Position numbers and translations under genes: made by a program
The notes under the pieces: model-generated
What the model was told of the DNA's origin: nothing
Database searches by the model: none
What the model saw: only the letters and a program-made list of their open reading frames with translations
Part shown: positions 32,459 through 42,772 of the stretch, in pieces
Position numbering within the stretch: position 1 is the stretch's first letter
Layout: the number at the start of each line of letters is the position of its first letter
DNA from: Amphirosellinia nigrospora
Lineage: Eukaryota; Ascomycota; Sordariomycetes; Xylariales; Xylariaceae
Length of the DNA: 64,000 bases
Assembly (NCBI GenBank): GCA_004123355.1
Contig: SCHM01000001.1
Location: 10,922,193 to 10,986,192 of the forward strand
Direction of reading: 5' to 3'

Positions 32459-34367
32459 TTACTTAATCATCCACCAGAGGGACACGGATGCGATGGCGAT
32501 GGCGACGACCGTCAATATGCCGGCACCCGCCTTGTCACCTGTTGTTATAGGGCCCAATGATTGTAAGTCGTTTTATGGTCTCCGGCAGTCGGGTCGCCCA
32601 TACTAGTGCCACCAGTTGTGTTGGTCACGGCCTCGGGGGCATCGAGGACTAGTAACGAGGAAAGGGCCCCGAGCACATTCATCTGCTGGCCGGCCCTACA
32701 CATACCAGAGTCAGTTATTGCCATTTTTGACGTGATTATGAATGTTTCAGAAGAGTTTCGACACCGCTGTAGCCCACAGAGAAAATTTTATGCTCTAAAA
32801 GGCACCAGATCAAGCACCAAAAAAAAGGTCGCGAGGATTACTTACCCAAGGAGGTTATCGAACTTGCCACTGCTCCAGTGAAAGCCACACTGCCTGCCGT
32901 TAGCGCCGCCCGTGCATTGGGCAACGGCGGCCTTGGTTGAGCTCTTGAGCAAGGCATGATCCTTCCGGCCGTGCTGGTGCGAGTTTGCGGTATATCCCAT
33001 CCAGCGGTGGAGAAAGCCTTTGTAGGTCAGCATATCGGCTGTACAGACGCCTCCCTCGCAGGCTGGTTCATAAGCGACGCCATTGACGAAGAAGACACGC
33101 TCGATGCCGTCGAGAAGATTGTTTATCCGATCTAACCATACCTCGTCGGACGTCTATAAGTACGATATTAGTGTTTACAACTCAATAGGTTGGGAAGAGA
33201 GAGGGGGAAATGATATGGTGGGTTTAGTTTATGTAGCGCTCCGTAAAGGGACTCATCTATGATGGTAGGACTCACATAGTTCCATAGATATGCTGCCCCC
33301 TGAAGGAGAACGCCGGCATTGTATGAGAATTGCTGCGGTACGATCTGCGTGCAGTTGTTTGGAAATGTCCGCGCCGTCGTAGATGTTTATACTTGTCGTC
33401 AATGTATTTGACAGCAATAAGCCAGTCCCATGTCCGAGTACTCCAGTCCAGGTAAGTGTTGTTACCCGTGTATCGAGCGAGGCGCGCACCCATGTTAAAG
33501 AAACAACCGTTGGCAATCGCTGTAAGTGTCTTCTGTTAGTCTAAATATGATCGAATGTCTATCCAGGGCTTGGGTAAGCTGGGCTAGAAGCTGACTAGGC
33601 CCCTTGAGAAGTCTGGAAACCCATTTGAAAAGATGTCAGGAACATACTGTTCTTGTAACTGAAACCCGGATTCACGGACACAGCCTGCCACCGTAATCCG
33701 AAACCGCAGCCTCCGTCACGCAGGTCGTCGGCGGTCTGCTCGGTCCATACAGCTTGGGCCAGAGCAAGCCACTGGGCCTGGCCTGCCGGGGGATCCTTCA
33801 ACTTGTACTCGGCCGCAATTAGAGCGGTCATGCCCCAGAACGCTTGATCATCGTTTCCGAGCGAGAAACTCCAGTTTTTGTCGTTGAAGTCTTTGTTGGG
33901 ACCGGCTTGCCATAGCAGAGAATCGTACGCGAGGTTGTTGTACGTAGCGTCGCCCGTCCAGTGCCAGTAGTCCAGTAGGGCACCCCACATGGCTCCGGCC
34001 TCCCACCTGAAGCCTTAGTTAATTATAAGAATTTCCCGGATAGACCGCGGTCACGGTTGGGATACGGACCAGTAATAGTCACCGTCGGGCGGCGGGCCGG
34101 GTAGAATACCAATAGTGTGACCCGGTTCGGTTCCATGGTAGTATGTCAGCAAGTCCTCTGCTACCTGCGCTGCGGCTTGCTTGATCGACTCTGTAACAAG
34201 AAGTCAATATGAGGCGTCCGAGAAAAGTGCCATGATATTTCAGTTGTGTCGTTAGAGCCGTAGCTCAATGTGTTGTTTGCTCACCTCTATCATCGAGGTC
34301 GACCTCTAACGCAGCCAGGGGCGGCCAGCGGATACAGCGGCAACAAATAAACGAGCGACGGAATCAT
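32459..34367 (-). CDS. GH76 alpha-1,6-mannanase-like cell-wall protein (Dfg5/Dcw1-like)
   Basis: GPI-anchored family 76 glycoside hydrolase/transglycosidase, which in yeasts helps attach GPI proteins to the wall glucan. A signal peptide ([17 protein letters not shown]) precedes [18 protein letters not shown] and [20 protein letters not shown]. Domain landmarks include [54 protein letters not shown] and [16 protein letters not shown]. The C-terminal hydrophobic segment [17 protein letters not shown] ends at TAA (32459-32461). Several introns are present, including the introner-like one at 32696-32845. Frame slips near 34312 (G run), near 33385 and near 32575 are of the single-base type. Catalytic Asp pairs expected for GH76 could be those in GNDDQ. 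Confidence 0.85.
32696..32845 (-). repeat. Introner-like intron, copy 3 (in GH76 gene)
   Basis: A 150-bp intron on the minus strand, starting GTAAGTAATCCTCGCGACC, then a T8 run, GGTGCCTTTTAGAGC, TTTTCTCTGTGGGC, CTCTTCTGAAACATTCATAA, and ending GGCAATAACTGACTCTGG...GTGTAG. It matches copies 1 and 2 in order and spacing. Confidence 0.8.
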
Positions 34368-35655
34368 CTTTAACAGCTTTACAGGATAGCAAAACTCATC
34401 TAAATGCCATCTGTATACTGAATAAAGAAAACTACAGCACGGCAGTGAAATATGTTGAGAGCGTAGAAACTTGGCCCCGTCTCAGACGTCTTTCTATGCA
34501 CCGGATGACGTTGGATCTCCAGGTCTCGGTTGTTTGGTCCGATGGCGTAGTCTCACCCTAGGGATTGGGGGCGGCGCGAGTAAAATCTAGTACGGTATAG
34601 GCAAAGGCAGATTGGATGACAGCGCGGATTTGGGATACTAGATATTCGTCTCAAATACAAGATATTATGTCGGTGCCTAAAAACAGGGGGAACTACGGTA
34701 GACCAAAGCGACACCCTTCCCTTGTCAGCTCCCGCCTGATCCATGATTTACCATCTCGCTTTTACCCGTCAGCTAGTTATGCTAACCAATCTGGGTAGGT
34801 TTAGGTAGGTTAGGTAGGTTTAGGTATGCTAACTAAGTCGACAATGATCTTCCACAAAGATATCTCAATCCGCACTTCACCTATACTAGCACATCTTGGG
34901 TTTGGCTTTAAACGCACTTTCACGTACGGATGAGAACTATAATCGACTCTGTCAAGAAACTCTAATATTTGCTTAGGCCTAGATAGGTAGACAGTAGACA
35001 GTAGCATATAGTGTGTATAGCCTACCTCCCAGTATTATCGCAAACATGATTTGCTGAATACATATAGAAGCTGTCATTGCTGTGGGTCTCAGAGGGTCAT
35101 AAATGATTTCCAATTGGACGTGAAACAACAAGTTGAATGTGATGACGCCTCGTATTGAAATTGGTGAGGCTGTGCAAGTTTGTCTGATGAGAGAATTCGG
35201 TTTTAGCGTCACTAAATGGTCCGATACGGGAAGGTCGCCACAGGTAAGCGGAACTGGGGTGCTACCGTAGTGCCGGCATGGCATGCAAGCAGAATACCTA
35301 GTCCTTTAATAACCCTTTATTTCTTTAACTAGATAGATTCTGTTTGACAAATAGGTATAGCGCTTCTCCGCGTTCTATGAATCTTATCTATGATTAGTAA
35401 GTTGAGGATCTTGAAGACAAAATAATGTTCTTTCTAGTTGAGGTTACTCTCTCCATAAGATATAGCGGCTTGTCTATCTATATGTTACCTAGTCTACGGC
35501 GAACCAAGTAGGCATTATCTCTCGTCTAAATCTGAGCACCCAGAAGAGTTCGAATAAATATGGGATGCTATGTTTTCAGTTACTTGCTCGGGCTAAGATG
35601 TTCTTGTAGGCCATTTGAGGGAGCAGGACTGATTCTCAAGTTGATTGAGAGTTTA
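34368..35655. other. Intergenic, 1.29 kb
   Basis: Upstream of GH76 and downstream of the histidine phosphatase gene. Includes a short tandem array at 34794-34835 (separate entry). No gene supported. Confidence 0.45.
34794..34835. repeat. Short TAGGTAGGTT-type tandem repeat
   Basis: About four imperfect copies of GGTAGGTTTA/GGTAGGTTA in a row. Not the fungal telomere unit TTAGGG. Confidence 0.6.
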
Positions 35656-36515
35656 TCATTCGGCTTCCGGTAACTCCTCAGGCAAATCTGAACCTAACAG
35701 GACTTGCTCTATCCGGCTGTGACCGAGCCCACCACCCTTCTCTTTCGTGGAAGCGTGCTGTTCGAGCCGATATGGGCTTCCAGGGCTCTCCACAGCCGCG
35801 AAGTCGAAGACTCGATAATCAGCGTTGAAGAACCAACAGCCCGTGACACCTAGACGCAAGAAGCCTGAATGTGATACTACGATGATGACTTTCTCGGGCC
35901 GCTCATACAACTTCTGGAGGGCCGCTTGCCCTCGTGCTAATATTGCTGTCCTTGTGTAGTGATATGTGCTCCCTGCCGGTGTTGTCTTGTCTGGCCATAC
36001 GGGGTCGACCGTTGTTGAGTCGATGCCTGGGAACTCCTCGGCCACTTTAGTTATTGCGCTGCCAACGTCACATGGTTTTGCCGAGTTTTCTGTAGACTAT
36101 ATTAACCTCATATCCGGAGCCAAAAAAAAAAAAAAAAACCTAGCCAGGCGCTGCACTATCACGAGCAAGGGAAGCAGAGTCAGAAGTCGTACCTTGCCAG
36201 AGAGCATCAGCTTGTATCTTAACCCCCTGCTCGATCAGCCAATCGACCGTGTCCAAGGCGGTCTGAATGGTGCGTCGCATTGGAGAGGTGATGATCAATT
36301 CGGCGCGCTGGGCCAAGGGATCTTCCATGAGTCCTTTTCGTAGCTCAGCGCATTGCTCTCGTCCGAGCTCAGTGAGACTCGGATCATGAAGAGAGTAGTC
36401 CTCTATGAGTAATGAGATGTCTGACTCAAACTGTTCGCATGCATGATTTAGACCACTCACTTGTGACATTATGTTCTGCCTGCGCATGCCTCACGAGAAT
36501 GAGTGTCGGAGGCAT
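35656..36515 (-). CDS. Histidine phosphatase (phosphoglycerate mutase-like)
   Basis: Branch-1 histidine phosphatase superfamily enzyme, probably a soluble phosphomonoesterase. The protein opens MPPTLILVRHAQAEHNVT, with the catalytic His in the RHA(Q) motif. LHDPSLTELGREQCAELR and the second-site motif ITSPMRRTIQTALDTVDW follow, then KPCDVGSAITKVAEEFPG. The Glu/His end of the active site is probably VIIVVSHSGFLRLGV. Introns: 36403-36460 (after HNVT) and 36090-36192 (after ADALWQ). The second contains an 18-base A/T homopolymer near 36122-36139. Both are needed to obtain the conserved N-terminus. ~220 residues, typical of fungal GPM-like phosphatases rather than glycolytic PGM. Confidence 0.85.
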
Positions 36516-36840
36516 TTTCAGTCGTCAGTCTACTGTTTTTTGCTCAGAGGGTATTTCTATGTGCCGGTAGAAGTGTTGGTTGCTGTTTGCCGGGGCTATA
36601 GGACCCTTCGTCGCTGCCGAAGCCGCAAGTATCGGCGATTGCCGGTGTTGGCACCGGAGCACTGTGCGGGACAACCAATAATGGCTTGCCAAATACAGTG
36701 CGAAATACACATTAACACCCTGAACCGGTAAATATTTCTGAGCTGCCTAGCAAGCTATCTCCAGCCTGCCTTGCTGCTGAGCTTCCTAACCATTTCACCC
36801 CATCGACATACAATCGCCTAGTTGCGCATACACCCCCGTT
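36516..36840. other. Intergenic, 325 bp, divergent promoter
   Basis: Between the histidine phosphatase and CTNNBL1 genes. No further feature seen. Confidence 0.5.
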
Positions 36841-38700
36841 ATGACAAGCATAGATGAATTATTCAAAGTAGGCTACGGGATACCCTGATAATTCCACGGT
36901 AATAACTAATACAAATAGGCGTCCGGCGCGGGCAACAAACGCAAACTCGAACCCCTTCGAGATCCCAGTAAGTCGCCAATCCCTACCACTATTCACTTTC
37001 TACCTCTTCTATCTCATGTTCTATGAAGCTAATCCATTTTCTTCGCGCCTCGATAGATCAAGTCTATAAATCCCCCGCCTCAATGGCAACAGCAGCAGAC
37101 GTGCACGCGTTGAAGACGAGCTGCCTGTAGACGACAATGACGACATTGAAGCCGGTCCCGCACCGCCGCCAGCCGACGGCGAGGATGGCGAGGATGGCGA
37201 CTATGGCCCCGACATGCCACCGGACGATGACGAGGAAGGCGGCCGCTTCTTCGGCGGCGGCGTGACGGCCCAGGAGGCTCAAGTCCTCGACTACCTCGAC
37301 GATACCGAAGCCGACCTCGCTCCCGAGAAGATGGATGTCGCATGGCTACGACGGACGGCCATAAGCTTCGAGAAGAAGATCTCGCGCAACGCTGAGCAGC
37401 GCGCCAAGTTCGAGCACGACCCCGCCAAGTTTATCACCAGCGAGGCCGAGCTCGACGCCGAGATCAAGTCTCTATCTATCCTCTCAGAACACCCGGAGTT
37501 GTATCCAGAATTTGCGCGCCTGGGGTCTGTGGAGAGCCTGGTTAGCCTATTGGCGCACGAGAACACGGATATTGCGATTGACGCCGTTGAGATCATCGAC
37601 GAGCTAACCGACGAGGACGTCGCGGCCGAGGAGACACAATATGACGCGCTAGTGGACGCGCTTCTCAAGGCCGACCTATTATCACTACTCGTATCGAATC
37701 TCGAACGGTTAGACGAGATACAAGAAACAGATCGAGGTGGTGTGTATCGTGCTTTAGGCATCGTCGAGAATCTTTGTGGCCGGACCGATACGGCAGAGCG
37801 CGTCGCTAAAGAGGAGGGCTTGCTAAAGTGGCTATTACGACGAATACAGGTAAAAGAAGAGGGAGGAGGGGTAAGCCAGAATAAACAATACGCGGCCGAG
37901 ATACTGGCAATTTTGATGCAAAACTCGACCAAGAACAGACGGAAACTCGCTAGCTTGGATGCAGCGGATATCATGTTACAGTTGGTAGCGCCGTATCGAA
38001 AACGGGACCCGAAATGGGCGGCGAGGAAGAGGAATACGTAGAGAATCTATTCGAAGCACTGACCTGCATGGTGGACGAGCCGGAAGGAAAGGTCAAGTTC
38101 ACCGAGGCCGAGGGCGTAGAGCTGTGTCTTATCATGCTAAAAGAAGGGAAACTAAGCAAGAATGCATCTTTAAGATTGTTAGACCACGCGGCGGGCGGTA
38201 CGTCCGGGGTTGAGGTATGTCAAAAGATCGTCGAAGCCGGCGGTCTCAAGAATGTCTTTACGCTCTTCATGAAGAAGAGCACTGACTACCGGGTGGCGGA
38301 GCACTTGATTGGCATGTTTGCGTCGATGCTACGTTCATTACCAGCTGAATCTGCCGAACGTATACGCCTCCTTGCAAAATTCGTCGAGAAGGACTACGAG
38401 AAGACGGAGAAGCTTGCTAAGCTGCGCCGGGAATGTGCTGCGCGCGTGAACGCTGCTGACGAGACTATTCGGGTCGAGCAGGCGCAAATGTCAGCGGAGG
38501 AAAGGGAGGATGCGGCGGATGACTGGTTCTCGCGCAGGTTGGATGCTGGTCTCTTCTCCTTGCAGACATTAGACGTGGTACTCGCCTGGCTGGTAGCCGA
38601 GGATGGCGGTGCGAAGGGGACGATTCAGAAGCTGCTAGCGGATCGGGACGAGTCACTGAACGTAATCAAACAGACAATACAGGAGCAAATGGAGGCATAG
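36841..38700 (+). CDS. Beta-catenin-like protein 1 (CTNNBL1 homologue)
   Basis: Nuclear armadillo-type repeat protein associated with the Prp19/spliceosome complex in animals and fission yeast. The N-terminus MTSIDELFKASGAGNKRKLE includes a basic nuclear-localisation-like patch. A Pro/Asp-rich acidic stretch follows, then DVAWLRRTAISFEKKISRNA, LSILSEHPELYPEFARLG, NTDIAIDAVEIIDELTDED, GIVENLCGRTDTAERVA and the conserved C-terminal region YVENLFEALTCMVDEPEG, LRLLDHAAGG, YRVAEHLIGMFASML, ending IKQTIQEQMEA. Two short introns lie near 36871-36917 and 36969-37058. One-base losses in C runs at ~37077 and ~38010 break the frame. The motif order otherwise matches the full-length family (~570 aa). Confidence 0.9.
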
Positions 38701-39020
38701 ACATTGAAGATGGAGACGGCAAGGACACAAGAGAGATGCTCTCGACACTAGTTAAATTCCTACAATAAGGGTGAGCTTAATAGGAACGACGAATGATACA
38801 TGCCGACTTTCAAGCTTAGCTACTTCATCAGCAGCTACAATCTACTAAGTAATTATGTTACCCACATACGGCCGCGGAGACTTCACTCCGCATCTCATCG
38901 TCCCTGAACCACCCCTTGAGGCCATCTGAGCATAGTGAACGCCTCTTGGTGTGTGGGTATCTCTATCGTCTTCCTCGCTCGGATTAGATATTGCCTTTCC
39001 TCACAAGTTGTGATGTAATC
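38701..39020. other. Intergenic, 320 bp, between convergent genes
   Basis: 3' flanks of CTNNBL1 and V-ATPase subunit G. Nothing else seen. Confidence 0.5.
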
Positions 39021-39859
39021 TTAGTGATAGATCGCAGGGAGTCCTCTACTCGGCAGACGGGGGACGGGCTTCACATCCAAAACACCTTTCAGTAGATCCT
39101 CAATCACCTGACCCTGGTTCTTCTTGCCGGAGTCCTGGATCTCCTTGATCTTCCCATCGGCCTCCTTATTGGCTTCGTCCTCGGCTTGCTTATTGCCTTT
39201 GGTATGCTACCAAATGATCATCATGTTAGTATGTAGCTTCTAACTCGTGACCTGTCTGCTTTCTTTCTTGCCTCCAGAGCCCGATAGCTACTCGCCAACG
39301 GAGAAGGTCTGAGCATCCGAGTCCAGAGTAGGAAATAGAGGTTGGGGAAAACTGCTGACCTCGGCTTCGAACTTCTTGAATTCTTCCTCTTTGGACTGCC
39401 TGTAGGCGTCTATCTCCTTCTTGGCTTCATCTCGAGCTTCGCGTACACGTTTCGTTCGGACTATTCGTAGGAGGGGTATCTGAGGTCAGTGGTTGTTTCT
39501 ACTATAGAGAGCTACATGTTTCGGTGCGTAAGGTTTGGTCAAGATCGACATACGTTCACGAGCTATGTAATATCAGCATCCCGTATATCTAGTGGAGAGG
39601 AATGGGTGAGGTTGAGCTTGCGCCACAGTACCTTTCTGGACGATCTTAGAGGCTTCTCTCTCGGCCTATATCGAAAGGAAGCATTAGCTCTACCAACTGT
39701 AAAACCGGCGTATATACAGGCGCTGTGGAAAGAGAGCGCCGGTGCGTGCGTACATCGAGCAAGGTCTGGATGCCTGCTGAGTTCTGAGCCGCCTGGTATT
39801 GGTGCAATGTTAGCTATCACTCTATATGTCACGACACTCGGGCCAAGCAGCCATACCAT
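39021..39859 (-). CDS. vma10: V-type ATPase subunit G (Vma10)
   Basis: Peripheral-stalk subunit G of the vacuolar H+-ATPase. The assembled protein reads M-AAQNSAGIQTLLDAEREASK, IVQKARE, RTKRVREARDEAKKEID, AYRQSKEEEFKKFEAE, HTKGNKQAEDEANKEAD and QGQVIEDLLKGVLDVKP, a continuous amphipathic helix as in the family. The gene is split by five short introns. The first exon consists only of the ATG (39857-39859, followed directly by GTATGG), and exon 2 begins GCGGCTCAG after ACCAG. Individual exons are too short to stand out as long open frames. The exact stop is less certain; TAA at 39021-39023 is proposed, giving a tail VPRLPSRGLPAIYH that is longer than usual. Confidence 0.85.
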
Positions 39860-40263
39860 GGTGAAGTCTTGGTGAAGGAAATCGAGGGGAGAGTTGGTGT
39901 ATCAACGGATATGAGCTGCAGGAGACCGCGGGCCGAGGCGACGAAACGTTGGTGTAGGTAAGTTGGGAGGTTAGCTAGATAGTGGATGAGGCAGCACGCG
40001 GGATACTAAATGGGAGGTGATATCAGATGCCAGGCGATAGACACCCATAACCAGCGGTCATACCTTCCATGAGAGCTGCGCTGGCTGGGTGCCACTGTTA
40101 GGTATCTAGGTAGTATCTTAGCGCCGCTGCAGCTTGGGATAGCAGCGCCCATGCATCAGACTACAGTAGGCTAAACACCCCCAACGTCACTCCCCACGGA
40201 CCCCAACTTTTCTTCTGCTCCGACATTGAAATACAATTTGTTACCATACCTGTCTCCCACACG
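39860..40263. other. Intergenic, 404 bp, divergent promoter
   Basis: Between VMA10 and PET117. No gene or repeat recognised. Confidence 0.5.
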
Positions 40264-40616
40264 ATGTCCCACGCATCAAAGCTCACCCTGCTGGGCACGT
40301 CTCTGTTCGCAGCGACTACCGTGGTCTTCGTCCACTTCCAGCAGAAGTTCGAGAAGGAGGTGTGTTGCGCCGCAGCGGCATTGAGCCCTTGTTACCATCT
40401 AATCCGGAGCTTGTTTGTGCATGGGAATATCACTAACTCCTGCTTGTCAAGGCCATGCACCAGGGTGTCGTTCGTGATATGGAACAGCAGCGCATAAAAC
40501 GGGAACGGCAACTCGACTTCGACTTGCAAAAGGCGCTGGAGGAAGAATACAAGAAGGGCCAGACCGTCTCGCAGTCAGCAATTGACGTTCCCGACAAGGC
40601 ATTACCGAACCGGTAG
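40264..40616 (+). CDS. pet117: PET117-like cytochrome c oxidase assembly factor
   Basis: Small mitochondrial inner-membrane protein that supports heme a synthesis/COX assembly. Exon 1 encodes MSHASKLTLLGTSLFAATTV with a single N-terminal membrane segment, then VHFQQKFEKE. A 92-bp intron (40360-40451, GTGTGT...CAAG) follows. Exon 2 encodes AMHQGVVRDMEQQRIKRERQ, LDFDLQKALEEEYKKGQTVS and ends DVPDKALPNR at TAG 40614-40616. The total of ~87 residues and the motif order match yeast Pet117. No frame break. Confidence 0.88.
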
Positions 40617-41159
40617 CTGTTGTGAAAGAGCACACGCCTCCACGAGATCGAGGTGCCATGAGGCCGTACGTCTGGTGATTCCCGGCCGACATAGATGACG
40701 AGAATGAGGGCGGACCTACTGGCCACGGGCCTGTGATATCGTTGCTCGACCAGCCACTCTGGCCCCAGGACCATCTCAAGATAATAGACCATTCAATTGC
40801 GCGGTGGGAAAGAGGAAGAACAACTCCCCGACTTATCGAGGGGTTCTCGTTTGGTATTTCCGAATCCGTCGAATTAACTTCCTGTAGCTCCTACTATTGG
40901 GCTCGACTTACCCGGTTCGCCTACAGGGGAATTGGGAATATCATGGAGTCATCTCTAGCAACAGTGAATAATCGAGACTTGCACAACAATTATTCCCCAT
41001 AGTCATGTTACTAACTACTTAATTACACTGAACTATCAAGTGGGATCATCACACCTTGCATTCCGTCTGATGAACGATCATCACTGCTTGAATCGCTAGA
41101 CGGCACCCGGAGGAAACAGTGGTGGTCATTTAGGTACCCAGCGCCAACAATGAGTTCCC
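40617..41159. other. Intergenic, 543 bp, between convergent genes
   Basis: 3' flanks of PET117 and of the DUF4863 gene. No gene supported. Confidence 0.5.
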
Positions 41160-41962
41160 TCAGATACTTAACGGCTGCTTCATGTCCGGCGTGGCCTTAT
41201 ATGAGATACGTCCGGCTGGTAGGAAGAACAGCGCGACGAGCGCACCCTTGCGAACACGGGGATAGTGGTGGGTGCCCGGTCCTGGCGACGTCCAACCGGC
41301 ACCCCGCCAGCCATTCATGCCCTCCAATTCCGCCGTCTTGTCGACCTGGACGACGCAGTTGATTTCGCCATAGGGGTGCGCGTGGTACTGGCCTGAGAAG
41401 ACGTCGACGCTTTCCATGTACACGGTGGTGATGCTGAAGAAGCGCGTCTCGGGGCCCGGCAGCGCTATCTTACCTCGTCGGTACATCTTCCCGTGGCCCA
41501 ACTCCGTCTCTGCGACCCAACCTTCGGTAAGCCCTTGGCGGACGAGATTGCACAGATCCTCGTAGTATGGGTTACCCGGTCCGTAGTCCTTGTTCAGCTT
41601 TTCTTCAAGCTCTCTCCCCGGTGTGCTTTGATGATGTCACGTTAGTGGTCCGCTGATGACTGTGTGCTGGGTAGTCGGCGAATTGACTTACAGGTCTTCG
41701 ACCTCGGCAAAGAATTCGCTGCATCGCTTTACTAACTTTTGCGCCGTTGGCCACTATAAATTCAACGTTTAGCTGGTTAGGACCCTTCTAGAAAAAATAA
41801 CTAGAAGAACTATGACCGAATATAGAGGTCTTGAGAACCGGACCAGAACAATAACCATTGCTCCAGGTTATATGTCATGCGGAGGAGTCCATAATAGGTA
41901 GAATTTACCTTGTCAAGGTCCAAGACGGCCGCTTGGCCGGCTTGGGTCTGAGCACCGTCCAT
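41160..41962 (-). CDS. DUF4863 / hydroxylaminobenzoate lyase-like protein
   Basis: Cupin-like protein resembling 4-hydroxylaminobenzoate lyase (PnbB type). The N-terminus MDGAQTQAGQAAVLDLDK is joined across an intron (41754-41908) to WPTAQKLVKRCSEFFAEVED. A second intron (41626-41691) joins this to LTPGRELEEKLNKDYGPG. The C-terminal half carries the conserved elements ITTVYMESVDVFSGQYHAHP, YGEINCVVQVD, GWTSPGPGTHHYP and GALVALFFLPAGRISY. The spaced His residues (HAHP, THHYP) could bind a metal as in cupins. Fungal members are common but mostly uncharacterised, so the nitroaromatic role is only a family-level guess. It sits next to the MFS transporter gene, on the same strand. Confidence 0.75.
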
Positions 41963-42772
41963 CGTCACTGATTTACAACTTGAAGTCGTGCTCGAGGAGA
42001 AAGATTCTATAAACCAGAGGTCGCTAGCGTCATGAACGTAGTAATGCGAAACCCGACTTATGGATACCGGTAATAAGTGTCGGGAGTGATCCCTCAGACC
42101 CCGCAATGCAGCCCGTTGTGCTGCTTGTGTGGGTAGTTATCTAAGATTAGTTCGTCCTGCCTGATACTGGGAGTTTCGAAATTATTACTCATTGATATGC
42201 TCAATGAAAGAAGAAGAAACCCAGCAGACTTGACGAAAACGTACAAGCGTATATACACGTTGCAGAGAGCTTTCTATGAGTAAAGCTTCCTTTCCTACAA
42301 TATCCACTTTACACCGTACCGGAACTACATCGTTAGAATGATGCGAGTACTCTGTGCGGGGTAAGTAATTCATATTGAAACTCCCAGCCCTTTACGAGGT
42401 TTGAGCCTCATTCATATCCAGAAACATCATTACCTACTTGGTAATTCAAAAATTTCGCATCCAAAATGGAGTGAAGCACGAATCATAAAGACACACACAC
42501 GTATCCCACGTATATGAAATGTGGACACGCAAGTTGTGCAAGACGTTAACTACGTTGATGAGGTTCGCCCAACAGAAGGAATCAAGATTTCACAGAATGC
42601 CACACTGGACACCGGAGATGGTCTTCGTTGTCGTTCGCAATGAATAATCATTTATATGGGTATCGGGTTCCAAGTGCAACATGCAGATATTTCATGCCAA
42701 GATCACACGCCTGGCTGCTGAAGCTCGCGTAGTTTTCATTTCCTCCTAAAGAAAAGACAGGCATTGAACAAC
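41963..42772. other. Intergenic, 810 bp
   Basis: Upstream of the DUF4863 gene and downstream of the MFS transporter. It contains an 'acacacac' run near 42490. No gene seen. Confidence 0.45.

Noticed and set aside
36036-36192. Possible fourth introner-like copy (TTTAGTTATTGC word and poly-A run)
   Set aside because: The TAGTTATTGC word lies in coding sequence of the histidine phosphatase, and the neighbouring intron lacks the AATAACTGACTC end and the other shared blocks.
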